A DNA stretch of 64,000 nucleotides from Spirochaetota bacterium (GTDB taxonomy: Bacteria; Spirochaetota; UBA4802; JAFGJZ01): the NCBI GenBank assembly GCA_027858855.1, contig JAQIBV010000009.1:62001-126000 (forward strand), given 5' to 3'. Position 1 is the stretch's first letter. Every line of letters starts with the position of its first letter. The notes beneath the pieces were generated by a model. The model saw only the letters and a list, made by a program, of their open reading frames with translations, had not been told where the DNA came from and searched no databases. The position numbers were made by a program, and so were the translations under genes. Shown piece by piece: positions 18,912-28,375 of the stretch.

Positions 18912-19859
18912 TTAAAGCAGATACTCAGTAATTATATATAAAAGGGGAAAGAAAAGAATCAGAAACTGTAGAGTATTTATTACAAACAACGAAGCGGCAT
19001 ATTCTGAGTCAAGTTTGAACAGATTCGCAGTTACAACGGAGTAGACTGCAACGGGCATCATGGACTCGACAATGATAATTCTGGCATAATGTGCAGGTAA
19101 CTGGAAAACTGAAACAAATAATAGACCAAACAAGGGACATATTACAAATTTGATTCCTGTTAAAAAAAACGCAGAACGTGAAAAGATATTAAGAGATCGT
19201 ATATTGTAACTTAAACCAAGCATGGAAAAAGATAATATTACAATAGGGAAAATGATAAAATCCAGATTAAGGCTTATTGAGGGACGCTCTATTCCGGCTG
19301 CGTTAAGAGTAAGAGCGGCAATTAATGCATAAAGCGGTAAATTTTTTGCACTAATAAGCCTGCGAAGAAGAGAACTGATGGAAACTTTTTCAGCATTACC
19401 ACTACCTTTGAATGAGGCATAGGTAAAAATAAAGCCATAGGCAAAAAATGCAAAATAGATAATGTATATCAGGGTCAGAGCCAGCCCCTCCTCGCCGAAG
19501 AGAACATAACAGATAAAGGCACCCATTGTGTAGCCCTGATTAGATAATGACGAAGCTATTGTAAAGGTTTCACGGCGAAGGCCTGTTTCACGTATGAAGC
19601 GAGAAAGAATAAGTCCAAGACCGAAAGTTGCCAGAGCTGTGCTAATACCTGCGGCAGGAAGCCATAACAGACTAGCCTTGAAGGTTATATTCCATCCGGT
19701 CCAGAACGCAAGGAAAGGTTCAAGAAGAAAGAGATTTATCCGTATAAAAATATGGATCAACTTTTCACGATTTGAAATCCTGTTTCGCAGAACATTGAAA
19801 AGTAAAAAGAAGGTAACAATAACCAACTGAAAAATAATAAACCGCAGGTAGTGATTCAC
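18912..19859 (-). CDS. AEC-family (auxin efflux carrier-like) permease
   Basis: A 315-residue inner-membrane protein with about ten hydrophobic segments. The sequence style (SSLSNQGYTMGAFICYVLFG in the first half; IIVESMMPVAVYSVVTANLF near the end) matches the AEC/BASS fold of carboxylate and auxin-like permeases. The start is GTG at 19859 with a strong AAGGAG site. It stands alone between two non-coding regions; the substrate is unknown. Confidence 0.85.
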   Translation of the reverse strand: MNHYLRFIIFQLVIVTFFLLFNVLRNRISNREKLIHIFIRINLFLLEPFLAFWTGWNITFKASLLWLPAAGISTALATFGLGLILSRFIRETGLRRETFTIASSLSNQGYTMGAFICYVLFGEEGLALTLIYIIYFAFFAYGFIFTYASFKGSGNAEKVSISSLLRRLISAKNLPLYALIAALTLNAAGIERPSISLNLDFIIFPIVILSFSMLGLSYNIRSLNIFSRSAFFLTGIKFVICPLFGLLFVSVFQLPAHYARIIIVESMMPVAVYSVVTANLFKLDSEYAASLFVINTLQFLILFFPLLYIITEYLL

Positions 19860-20120
19860 TAATTACTCCTTAACAAAAAAAATATATAACTTGGCGCTTT
19901 TAACAAACACCATTTTAAAATGCTTAATTCCCTCATCAGCCTTCACAAAAAGAAGTTGTTACAGTAAATTTTATTTATTCATAATCAGCGGGGATGTTAT
20001 ACTTTTAAACTTGACAACAATCTATATTTTTATCATTTTTCAGAAATGAACTTGCAAACAATTATCCTGAATAAAAGAACTATCTTTGGTGAAAATTCAA
20101 CAATCATTGATTACCCCAAA

Positions 20121-20945
20121 ATGAGATATGCCCTCATTTTTCTATTTTTATTATTTTCCCCGACGCTAAAGGCAGATATCCTTTTTTTTCAGGATAATAA
20201 TTTTGATACAAACCCACATGCGTCACTGCTGCAAGCCCCGGTTTCACACGTTTACTATACCCGACCCTTTGATAGTTCAGACAGATATCTCGAATATTCA
20301 ATAGGTGGTAAATTGCCTATAATCAGTTATCACTCAGACCAAATATCGGTACTTACCGGAGGTTACGGTCTGTTTTCTCCCCGCTTTGATCTCGACTCCG
20401 AATCCTTCAATCTCATTTGTGAAGATTACCTGGGAGGAGCTTTCATTGACATCCAATATAAAGATTTCATTATTTTGGCAAATTTATATCACATCAGCTC
20501 CCATTTTGGGGATGACAACCTATATTACAATAAATCAGAGTATGAAAACTGTGGCTATGAGGCCTTAAAAGGTTATCTGGACTACAAGTTGCATAAACTC
20601 TTTATTATTTCGGCAGGGTACGAACACAAACTATTGCGAAGGCCGGAAAATAAAATATTTTATTCAGATTCTGTTTTTTTGGGTTTTTTTATTGATTTCT
20701 TCACTGCAGGATACCCGCTGTTTCTTGAATGTGAAACAGAAATATTTTCCACCAGCAAATATCCTAATTTTGGTATCCGCACGGGGCTTTATCTTGGTTC
20801 GGCCCTGAATTCATTAAACGGCAAAACTGCCGGCAAAGGCAGACATGAACTATCTCTTCATTATTATAACGGATACTCTAAAAAAGGAAACCTTTACAAT
20901 AAGCGTGAACATTTGCTAATGCTCGGGCCTGTCTATAGATTCTAG
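20121..20945 (+). CDS. DUF1207-like outer-membrane protein
   Basis: A protein of about 274 residues starting at MRYALIFLFLLF, with a clear signal peptide (cleavage likely after KA). The mature part has alternating beta-strand sequence and the motif HISSHFGDD, which I associate with the DUF1207 family of outer-membrane proteins; it ends in PVYRF with a terminal Phe as in beta-barrels. A longer frame begins at 20046, but the 25 extra residues would hide the signal peptide. It faces the aryl-polyene cluster tail to tail, 15 bp away. Confidence 0.65.
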   Translation: MRYALIFLFLLFSPTLKADILFFQDNNFDTNPHASLLQAPVSHVYYTRPFDSSDRYLEYSIGGKLPIISYHSDQISVLTGGYGLFSPRFDLDSESFNLICEDYLGGAFIDIQYKDFIILANLYHISSHFGDDNLYYNKSEYENCGYEALKGYLDYKLHKLFIISAGYEHKLLRRPENKIFYSDSVFLGFFIDFFTAGYPLFLECETEIFSTSKYPNFGIRTGLYLGSALNSLNGKTAGKGRHELSLHYYNGYSKKGNLYNKREHLLMLGPVYRF

Positions 20946-20960
20946 TCAGCCCACTCCCTA

Positions 20961-21311
20961 TTAATGAATTTCAAGCTTTCCAGTTGCTACAATTTTACCA
21001 GAAACTTTTTCCAGAATTCTGAATGAAACCTCTGAATCAGTGAGCAGATTCAAAATGGCATGCAAAGGTACTTCAGGCTTAACAATTTTTTTAAAACGGG
21101 CAGATACCACGTTCACGACCGATTCTTTAGGCAAGCAAAAGGATTCAATAAAACAATTCTTTATAAAGAAAACAAATGCAATACCAGGCACTATTGGATT
21201 CCCGGGGAAATGTCCGTCAAACCAGTAGGAACCAACAGGAAACTGGAGATCCAGCTCTAATTGCTTTTCATTTTTTTTTACAATACTAAATAAGCAACCC
21301 GGATTAATCAT
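20961..21311 (-). CDS. Hotdog-fold dehydratase-like protein (ApeI-like)
   Basis: A 116-residue hotdog-fold protein with the FabA/FabZ-like motif GHFPGNPIVPG, containing the catalytic His. The acidic residue usually found on the following helix is not evident (IAFVFFIKNC), so it may act as a partner subunit or have altered chemistry. Its ATG overlaps the ACP stop as ATGA. Inferred role: removes water from 3-hydroxyacyl-ACP during polyene extension, probably with the other hotdog proteins of the cluster. Confidence 0.75.
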   Translation of the reverse strand: MINPGCLFSIVKKNEKQLELDLQFPVGSYWFDGHFPGNPIVPGIAFVFFIKNCFIESFCLPKESVVNVVSARFKKIVKPEVPLHAILNLLTDSEVSFRILEKVSGKIVATGKLEIH

Positions 21312-21556
21312 TTCTTTTCAATAGCCTTCTCAATACAAGTGACAACGTCACCGATGGTACGAATAGTGAAAAGTGCGGAATCATCAAGTTCTATGCCATG
21401 TTCAGATTCAAGCATACTGACCATATTAAGAGCATCAAGACTATCCAGGCCCAACTCATCAAAAAGAAGGGCTTCCGGCACTATTTTATTGCTTTCTACT
21501 TCGAATTCAGAAATAAAATATTTCTTAATTTCATCAAAAATGTTTTCCTGATTCAT
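21308..21556 (-). CDS. Acyl carrier protein (second)
   Basis: An 82-residue acyl carrier protein. The phosphopantetheine attachment Ser is S39 in LGLDSLDAL. It has the typical three-helix acidic profile. CAGGAG precedes the ATG. It overlaps the ApeI-like gene by 4 bp. Together with the ACP at 25322-25573 it gives the cluster two carriers, as in known aryl polyene clusters. Confidence 0.93.
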   Translation of the reverse strand: MNQENIFDEIKKYFISEFEVESNKIVPEALLFDELGLDSLDALNMVSMLESEHGIELDDSALFTIRTIGDVVTCIEKAIEKK

Positions 21557-21710
21557 TGTAACTCCTGGTCATTTCGATTATTTGAGCTTTTTAAAAGGAA
21601 TCGGCTATAACTTCAAGTAACATAGCCTGTTTATCTAAATCGTAATAATTATTAAAATTATTTTTAAAATATCGATTGGATATTTATATAGCATAAATCT
21701 CTGTATATAA

Positions 21711-23174
21711 CTATTTTTTGCAAGCTTTTATGGCAAGCAAAATTCCTTTAGTAAAACAAGTTTTATACAGATAATCCTCCACATAATCCACGCAAAACCC
21801 ATTACTCACCAAAGTGTCACGTACCTCTTTTTTGCACCTTGCATGCAACCAAACACTTTGTCTCATGGCATTTCCAATTTGAGCAAAAAACCGAAACAAA
21901 CTTTTGTGCGCAGTTGTTATTAAAATTGTCGATCCTGGTTTTAACCGCCGAGACAAATCTTCACATAGCAGATTAAAATCACTGATATATTCAATTGCTG
22001 AAAAAGAGACGGCTAAATCATAAAATTCGGCACTTTGAAACCCGAAAATATCAGAATGAACTATTTCTATATTAGATTGTTTATGCTTTACGGTTTTCTC
22101 TTCCAGAACATCCAGCATGTTTCTGGATACATCCACAGCGGTTACAGTCCTGTTCAATCGTGCTAAATCAAGCGTATATAAACCCGTACCGGCTCCAATT
22201 TCCAAAACATTGTTCTGTTTATCAGACACTAACGGCAAGATCTGAGAGACCAGATTGTACTCATATTTTCGAATACGTGAAATTGAGGTTTCAAACTGTT
22301 CAAGATCATACTTTTTTGCAAGATTATCGTAAAAATCAGATACAACGGTTGACGGAATAGCATTCGTAGCTGGAGCCGAAGGATGGTTCATGACTTCATG
22401 AAGTGATCTTATTGCATATCCTTTTTGTAAAATATTTTCAATTATTGTTTCGAGCTCACTTATCCACTTCTGAATATCCATTCCGGAAATGTAATTATCA
22501 TGCAATAGAACAATAGCGCCTGGCTTAATCTTTTTGCCGATTTTTTTTGCCAAATTATGCCTTATACGATTTCCAGCATCCTTTGCCCGGCATGAAAAAT
22601 TTACGCATAACAAATTGTATTCTGCAAGTAATGAAAACAGAAACGGGTTTGTTATCCCGACCGGAGGTCTGAAATAGCGAACATTCAAGGAAAATCTTTC
22701 CTTGAAATAATGCTGAAATTGTTCGATTTCATATCGTAGCTTTTGTTTGCTTTTCAGCATAATCAGCACATCATGTGACCAGGTGTGATTCCCTATTGAA
22801 TGCCCCTGTTCAATAATCTGAGACACTATGTATTCATTACGACGAGCAAGAGTCCCTGTAAGAAAAAAAGTCGCCCTGATATTATATTTCTTTAATATTT
22901 CCAAAACAACGGGAGTTAACTCCGGAGAGGGCCCGTCGTCAAAGGTCAGTACTATATCCCGACTGTTCTTAAACCGGCTGATCACAGGAACGTAGATTCT
23001 CCATGAAGGGAAAAAAGGGGCAATAACAACAATAAGGACAATACAGAGCAATGGAATAAAGGCACTAACGGAAAGTCCGACTATGAGCATCACAATCGAT
23101 AATTGCACCAACCCAAGCATAACAAAATAAACCGGACGAAGTACAGAAGTGGTAAATGAATGCCTGTTGCTCAT
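21711..23174 (-). CDS. Fusion: membrane-anchored polysaccharide deacetylase + SAM methyltransferase
   Basis: A 487-residue fusion. Two membrane segments lie at about 12-55. Residues 70-265 are a NodB/CE4 deacetylase domain with the metal and catalytic motifs TFDDGPSP (D79, D80), HTWSH (H130, H134) and FRPP (168-171). Residues about 280-487 are a class I SAM methyltransferase (motif I LEIGAGTG at 324-331). The gene starts 3 bp after the KS-CLF stop. Inferred role: deacetylation and methylation of a polyene-linked sugar or of the aryl head. The chain is continuous, with no frameshift visible. Confidence 0.85.
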   Translation of the reverse strand: MSNRHSFTTSVLRPVYFVMLGLVQLSIVMLIVGLSVSAFIPLLCIVLIVVIAPFFPSWRIYVPVISRFKNSRDIVLTFDDGPSPELTPVVLEILKKYNIRATFFLTGTLARRNEYIVSQIIEQGHSIGNHTWSHDVLIMLKSKQKLRYEIEQFQHYFKERFSLNVRYFRPPVGITNPFLFSLLAEYNLLCVNFSCRAKDAGNRIRHNLAKKIGKKIKPGAIVLLHDNYISGMDIQKWISELETIIENILQKGYAIRSLHEVMNHPSAPATNAIPSTVVSDFYDNLAKKYDLEQFETSISRIRKYEYNLVSQILPLVSDKQNNVLEIGAGTGLYTLDLARLNRTVTAVDVSRNMLDVLEEKTVKHKQSNIEIVHSDIFGFQSAEFYDLAVSFSAIEYISDFNLLCEDLSRRLKPGSTILITTAHKSLFRFFAQIGNAMRQSVWLHARCKKEVRDTLVSNGFCVDYVEDYLYKTCFTKGILLAIKACKK

Positions 23175-23177
23175 ATT

Positions 23178-25322
23178 TTATTCTTTACCGGATATTTCAT
23201 AGGCGTAGATCATGTCGCCGAATTCGACGATAAGAGCCGGTTCTGTTTTCCGGGATGAGTACTCAATTCCATTAACAACAATAGAGCCATTTAGAACCTG
23301 CTCACAGGCAAGAACTGCAATAATGGATGATGAACTGTCAAATCTTCCGGTAATACTGATACCATCAAGCAGATGACGATACCGGTTAAACTCGGAGATA
23401 AATCGTCTGTACTGGTCATCAGACGATTTATCCGTTATCAAACATTCAACTGTACTATACCACACAACACCATACATATCATGACGATCGTTAATTATAT
23501 CAATCAGTTCATCAACGGCACTGTGAGTATTTACAGAATAGAAAACAGGTTGTATACTCAGGCCCTGTTTGTTCGTACTCGCATTAACCAGCAAAAGTGC
23601 TCCCCCATCACAGCCATTTTGCACGCCATTAAAACGGGGATCAACGATTGGCAACAGTGTTTCATGGTACTGATCTGCCGCCCCCAGAAGTGCAGTTTCA
23701 TTATTCTCTGATAAAAGCGAAGCTGAAAAAAGAGCCTGATAAAAGGAGGTGCTGCCACCAGTTAAGGTGACGTTAGCAGATTTAGCCTTACACATTAACG
23801 CAAGTTGTGCTGCAGGCGCATTATGAACCGATCCTATAAAATCTATAGCCGATCCGAAAGTTTCATTACTGGCAAAAAGCCGAGTGTAAAAATCGAATGT
23901 TTCTGACATCGGCCCCCACGATGTCCCTAAATAGACAGAATTGATCGCGGATACAGATGAACCTGCCGTAATTGACGAAGCAACAGACAAAGTAATCAGG
24001 GGAAGGCGCTTTTGACGGCGTACGGCCCGCGGATCAAGACCAACAACATTACTGGCGATATCGACCAGTCCGGCACACGAACCGGATTTTGCTACTGCAT
24101 CAAGAGTAGCAGTCAGATTCCCCGCTCCGGTTAAACAGTTATAATCGACAACATTTAAAACTATTTTATCCAAATTAAAAGATCGTTTTGAATTATAATC
24201 AGTTGAAACCAGTAATGAGGCATTGTTTCCGCCAAAACCAAATGAATTTGACAAGACGGTTGAAATTTCCCTGTACGCTAAGCCGGTTACAGGAGAGAGA
24301 CCAATTTCAGGATCTTCATGTGTAAAACCTGCATTAGGAGGTATTAACCCTTCAGATAAGCATATTGTTGAAATATAGGCTTCAATTGCACCCGAAGCAG
24401 CTAAAGTATGTCCCGTCCCACCCTTTACTGATGAAAATAGCGGAATTTGCGAACTGAACAGAGAACGAACAGCCTTTAATTCTGCCTTGTCGTTTTCCAC
24501 CGTAGCCGTTCCATGTAAATTTATATAATCTATATCTGAATAATTAATTCCTGCGTCCCGTAAACTGTTTTTCATTGACCGAAGTGCTCCGTCACCTTCC
24601 GGGTCGGGCGACGCAGCATGATAGGCGTCACAGGACAGACCAACCCCTATCAGTTCACATACTGTGTTTAACGGCGGAGTATCGGCTGCCTCAACCATAA
24701 ACAAGGCAACGCCCTCCCCAAGAATCAGCCCGTCCCGATATGCGTCTAACGGGAAGGAACCTTTTTTTGATAACAACTGCAAAGCATTAAAGCCATGATA
24801 GGTTAAGCGACACAATGTATCGGCAGCCCCAACCAGAATTCTATCCGCCTCTGATTTTCGAATCATCTCAAGGGCAATTTTAAATACAAGTGAACCAGAT
24901 GAACAAGCAGTAGATACGGCAATATGTGGGCCTGTGCACCCAACATGGCGCCCTAAGTGTTCAGAAATGGAAAATATTGAATGATCCGGAGAAGAACCTC
25001 CACACTTATTTTTTATTATGCTTTCAGTACAGTCGATTCCCCCTGTTGTACTTCCAAATACAAGCGCATCAGGAGCTACCCCGATTTTTTCGAGTAATTT
25101 GTCAGCAGCATGAAGAGCCAGGCGGTGTGTTTTAGGGAGATCTGACCTGCTGGCAATATTTGGAATAATTACCGGTTTTACCAGGGGCGAATCAACAGGA
25201 AGAGGAAAATAGGTGCACTCAACGGAGTTCTCTCTAGCTTTTTGAAAATAGGCTGTTATTTCTTCATGCGTCTCCCCTATTGGAGTTATTGCAGAAACAG
25301 CAGTAATAAATGCACGTTTCAT
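23178..25322 (-). CDS. Fused ketosynthase + chain-length factor
   Basis: A 714-residue protein of two tandem KS-fold domains. Domain 1 (about 1-385) has a full active site: C140 (STACSSGS), H270 (NLHGTATV) and H305 (GGTGHTLAASGA). Domain 2 (about 390-714) is KS-like but degenerate, with TLTGGSTSF near residue 519 where the active-site Cys would be; this is the chain-length-factor pattern. In studied aryl polyene systems these two are separate proteins forming a heterodimer. TAATG overlap with the upstream ACP. Inferred role: extends the aryl starter with malonyl units and sets the polyene length. Confidence 0.9.
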   Translation of the reverse strand: MKRAFITAVSAITPIGETHEEITAYFQKARENSVECTYFPLPVDSPLVKPVIIPNIASRSDLPKTHRLALHAADKLLEKIGVAPDALVFGSTTGGIDCTESIIKNKCGGSSPDHSIFSISEHLGRHVGCTGPHIAVSTACSSGSLVFKIALEMIRKSEADRILVGAADTLCRLTYHGFNALQLLSKKGSFPLDAYRDGLILGEGVALFMVEAADTPPLNTVCELIGVGLSCDAYHAASPDPEGDGALRSMKNSLRDAGINYSDIDYINLHGTATVENDKAELKAVRSLFSSQIPLFSSVKGGTGHTLAASGAIEAYISTICLSEGLIPPNAGFTHEDPEIGLSPVTGLAYREISTVLSNSFGFGGNNASLLVSTDYNSKRSFNLDKIVLNVVDYNCLTGAGNLTATLDAVAKSGSCAGLVDIASNVVGLDPRAVRRQKRLPLITLSVASSITAGSSVSAINSVYLGTSWGPMSETFDFYTRLFASNETFGSAIDFIGSVHNAPAAQLALMCKAKSANVTLTGGSTSFYQALFSASLLSENNETALLGAADQYHETLLPIVDPRFNGVQNGCDGGALLLVNASTNKQGLSIQPVFYSVNTHSAVDELIDIINDRHDMYGVVWYSTVECLITDKSSDDQYRRFISEFNRYRHLLDGISITGRFDSSSSIIAVLACEQVLNGSIVVNGIEYSSRKTEPALIVEFGDMIYAYEISGKE

Positions 25323-25573
25323 TATTTTGAACGATTCTGAGCTACAAATTCGGTCAAAGAATTAATGGAAGAGAAAACCTCTTCTCCCTTTTCTTTTGTT
25401 TCTATTTTTACACCATAGTCCTGATCCAGCATTAATACTATTTCAAGAATATCTATCGAATCGATACCATAATCACCAGTAATGAATTGTTCATCATCTG
25501 CAATATTTTCGGCAGACACCTGAAGATTAAGAAGTTCTACAATTTTGGTTTTCAGTTCCTGTTTTAGTTCCAT
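25322..25573 (-). CDS. Acyl carrier protein (first)
   Basis: An 83-residue acyl carrier protein with attachment Ser S39 in YGIDSIDIL. An AAGGAT ribosome site lies before the ATG. Its stop and the start of the KS-CLF gene share one base (TAATG), so carrier and condensing enzyme are translationally coupled. It is the first gene of the minus operon reading to 20961. Confidence 0.93.
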   Translation of the reverse strand: MELKQELKTKIVELLNLQVSAENIADDEQFITGDYGIDSIDILEIVLMLDQDYGVKIETKEKGEEVFSSINSLTEFVAQNRSK

Positions 25574-25916
25574 TTTTTATCCTTTTTTTTCTGTTTTAAA
25601 CATGTTTATTGGGATTCTCTAATAATTAAGCTTTAATCAAGCAATTTGCATAAAATTCCCTTAAAATGGGCGGTTTAACAGGATCGCCCTGCTGAATATG
25701 TTATTTTTTTGAAGTTTCCTATTGAGCGCATCTTCAAGAAGTTTCCCATATTTTTTACATGTTCATAATTAAAGTTTAATTTTGGCAATATTTTTTTTCG
25801 ATTAATAATATGGTATCATTGCAATACTATAGTCAATCTTACTCATATTTGTTACTTGACAATCATAAGACAAAAAAATAGGTATTACAACAATTGAAAA
25901 ATATATATTTGCAGAA
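25574..25916. promoter_or_regulatory. Divergent promoter region between two cluster operons
   Basis: A 343-bp AT-rich non-coding stretch separating the ACP-KS operon (minus) from the hotdog-KR-export operon (plus), so it must hold promoters in both directions. It contains a 7-1-7 inverted repeat AATTAAAGTTTAATT (25767-25781), possibly an operator. A TTGACA (25856-25861) upstream of the plus operon lacks a well-spaced -10 box. No gene is visible here. Confidence 0.6.
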
Positions 25917-26363
25917 ATGAACATGATGAACATCAACATAGATACTTTAATACCTCACAGAAATAGAATGAAACTTGTTGGTTCTCTCATTGCCAGCGAC
26001 GAAAATTCAGGAAAGGTTACAACTATTGTAAAACCCACATGGCCTCTTGTTTACAACAACTATGTTGACTCAATTATATGTATCGAATTGATTGCCCAAA
26101 CCATAGCTGCTTCAATCGGAAGCCAGAATGCTGAAAAAGAGCAGGCTGGCAGTGGTTTCATTGTAGAAATAAAAAACGCAAAGTTTAACCAAACCAAAAT
26201 AAATACCGGAACCGCATTAATCATAGCAATTAATAAACTGTATGATCGCACATATTATGGCATTTTTGAAGGCCGGGTATGCTCCAATACAGTTATTGCC
26301 GAAGCTACTTTGCACGTAATTAAAGCGGATGTCAAGCTGGAGATACCAACCAATGAAAAGTGA
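25917..26363 (+). CDS. Hotdog-fold dehydratase-like protein (ApeP-like)
   Basis: A 148-residue hotdog-fold protein resembling the ApeP-type dehydratase component: LIPHRNRMKLV near the N-terminus supplies the His and CIELIAQTIA supplies the acidic residue. Three closely spaced ATGs (25917, 25923, 25926) make the exact start uncertain. It overlaps the KR gene by 11 bp. Inferred role: 3-hydroxyacyl-ACP dehydration in polyene synthesis. Confidence 0.75.
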   Translation: MNMMNINIDTLIPHRNRMKLVGSLIASDENSGKVTTIVKPTWPLVYNNYVDSIICIELIAQTIAASIGSQNAEKEQAGSGFIVEIKNAKFNQTKINTGTALIIAINKLYDRTYYGIFEGRVCSNTVIAEATLHVIKADVKLEIPTNEK

Positions 26364-27087
26364 TTCTTTACAGGTTGCACTGATTACCGGAGGTAGTCGC
26401 GGAATAGGACGGGCTGTTGCGATTGAATTAGGTAACGCAGGTTTTTACTGTGTAATCAATTATAAATCAAATAAACAGGCCGCTGAAGAAACCCTGAGCA
26501 CCATAACAGGTAACGGAGCTGATGGAGAAATATCTGCTTTTGATGTAACCGACAGGATCGCGACTAAGTCCGTTATTGCCGAATTGTTGGATAGGTTGGG
26601 CTACATTGATGTCCTGATTAATAATGCAGGAATCGTAGCCGACAGCCTCTTCATCATGATGAAAGATGAGCAATGGGACTCTGTTATCGATACCTCACTG
26701 AACGGATTTTATAATGTTACAAAGCCTGTTCTGAAAAACATGATAAAAAGAAAAAAGGGATCCATTGTAACCGTTTCTTCGGTATCTGCCCTTATCGGGA
26801 ACAGGGGACAAGCAAATTATTCTGCTGCCAAGGCTGCTCAAATTGCTGCAACACGCTCCTTAGCTACTGAATCAGCACGTTTTAACGTACGCATTAATGC
26901 TGTTGCCCCCGGACTGATAGATACGGAAATGATAGATTCCGCTCCTGTCGAATACATCAAACAGATGATTCCAATGAACAGAATCGGACGGCCGGAAGAA
27001 GTAGCACGGGTAATACTATTTCTTTGCTCCGATGATGCGTCATACATTACCGGACAGACAATAGGAATAAACGGAGGCATGATATAA
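26353..27087 (+). CDS. 3-oxoacyl-ACP reductase (FabG-like SDR)
   Basis: A 244-residue short-chain dehydrogenase: NADPH-binding TGGSRGIG (12-19), NNAG (90-93), catalytic S143, Y156 and K160 (YSAAK), and a C-terminal GINGGMI. It would reduce the 3-ketoacyl-ACP intermediates of the cluster. A longer frame starts at 26329, but only the ATG at 26353 has a fitting GGAG site, inside the preceding gene. Its stop overlaps the next start as TAATG. Confidence 0.93.
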   Translation: MKSDSLQVALITGGSRGIGRAVAIELGNAGFYCVINYKSNKQAAEETLSTITGNGADGEISAFDVTDRIATKSVIAELLDRLGYIDVLINNAGIVADSLFIMMKDEQWDSVIDTSLNGFYNVTKPVLKNMIKRKKGSIVTVSSVSALIGNRGQANYSAAKAAQIAATRSLATESARFNVRINAVAPGLIDTEMIDSAPVEYIKQMIPMNRIGRPEEVARVILFLCSDDASYITGQTIGINGGMI

Positions 27088-27713
27088 TGCGATACAAGCT
27101 GACCGTGCTGATAGTTTTTTTAATTTCGGCAAATCCTGTTTTATGCTGGTACAACACATTAGAAAATATTCAGTCTGAAATATCAAAAATAAAGACGATG
27201 AAGGCAACTTTTACACAAAAAAAGTATTTAATTGATATTCTTGACAAACCACTGGTCTCAAATGGCAACTTTGTATATAAACTTGATGATTCTGCCACAC
27301 ATCTCCGTTGGGAATATACACATCCAAAACAGATTCAAAGTGTTTTACTGATTTCCGGAGCGAATATTTCACACTATATTAAAACGAATGACGATTTTGT
27401 CAGGTCCTATGCTACCAACGTTGAGGTTATGCGCATTGTTGTTGAAGAGATCAGAACCTGGCTTTCCGGCCGTCTTAATACTGCCAACTTTACAGCATCA
27501 AAAGACAGAAAAAATGATTCACTGGTTATCCTCACCCCTGTGAACAAGGATCTGAAAAGTATGATCAGCTTTATCACTATTGATCTGAATACAAAACCAG
27601 GTATACTAAAATCAATCACAATTTATGAAAACGAAAAGTCCTATACAGTATTATCATTTTCTGATATTATTAAAGATGCCAAAATCGATAACACTCGGTT
27701 CACCACCCCGTAA
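27087..27713 (+). CDS. LolA-like outer-membrane lipid carrier
   Basis: A 208-residue secreted protein with a signal peptide (residues 1-20) and a LolA/LppC-type half-barrel: KTMKATFTQKKYL, then LRWEYTHPKQIQSVLLISG, the usual LolA middle. In aryl polyene clusters this carrier is thought to move the lipid-linked pigment across the periplasm. It is coupled by TAATG to both neighbours. Confidence 0.85.
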   Translation: MRYKLTVLIVFLISANPVLCWYNTLENIQSEISKIKTMKATFTQKKYLIDILDKPLVSNGNFVYKLDDSATHLRWEYTHPKQIQSVLLISGANISHYIKTNDDFVRSYATNVEVMRIVVEEIRTWLSGRLNTANFTASKDRKNDSLVILTPVNKDLKSMISFITIDLNTKPGILKSITIYENEKSYTVLSFSDIIKDAKIDNTRFTTP

Positions 27714-28375
27714 TGATAAAACATAGCGTATTGTTATTAGCATTATGCACTATTTTAACCTGCAGTCACACTCTGCCAAGTATAAAACAGAATGGGGTCA
27801 TTGCATCGCCTGCTGAATGGAGTTTTTTTTTTACTGATAAAAAAATAAAACTAATTCACAGTATTGAAGCATCGCTCCCCAATAATGAACAAATCAAGGT
27901 AATTGGCATCAGCATTATCTCACCTTTTGAAAAGGAAATTCATTCGGTGGTTCTTACTATCGAGGGCATTGTTTTGCTGGAGGTTATTTACAAAGACAAT
28001 ACTGTCACAACCATCAGAGCAGTTCCCCCTTTTGACTCAGAAGATAATTCTGTTTCACTTATTTCTGATGTGGCTCTCATTTTATTAAAACCATCCGTTG
28101 ATACAGTCACGCGGTTTAATATCAGTGACAAAGAGATATTATTCAGATGTATAACGGCAGACACCATTATTGATATTCATAAATATTTAGCCGATTATTC
28201 CGTACAAATGAATCACTATACTGATAAAAAATTACTTAAAAACACAATCACATATACAAACTTTAACGAAGACACCATTCCGCAAAACATAACCTTTATC
28301 AATCACGGATTATTTGGATATGTTTTATCGTTGGAACTTATGAATTACTCTTTTTTTGAGGATAATCAGAAATGA
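27713..28375 (+). CDS. DUF3261-like envelope lipoprotein of the pigment cluster
   Basis: A 220-residue protein with a signal peptide ending in a near-lipobox (ILTC), so possibly a lipoprotein. The position right after the LolA-like gene and the general sequence (PAEWSFFFTD, PPFDSEDNSVSLISDVALI) fit the DUF3261 outer-membrane lipoprotein seen in aryl polyene clusters, probably the receptor for the LolA-like carrier. The lipobox has Thr at -1, which is unusual, so lipidation is not certain. Confidence 0.65.
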   Translation: MIKHSVLLLALCTILTCSHTLPSIKQNGVIASPAEWSFFFTDKKIKLIHSIEASLPNNEQIKVIGISIISPFEKEIHSVVLTIEGIVLLEVIYKDNTVTTIRAVPPFDSEDNSVSLISDVALILLKPSVDTVTRFNISDKEILFRCITADTIIDIHKYLADYSVQMNHYTDKKLLKNTITYTNFNEDTIPQNITFINHGLFGYVLSLELMNYSFFEDNQK

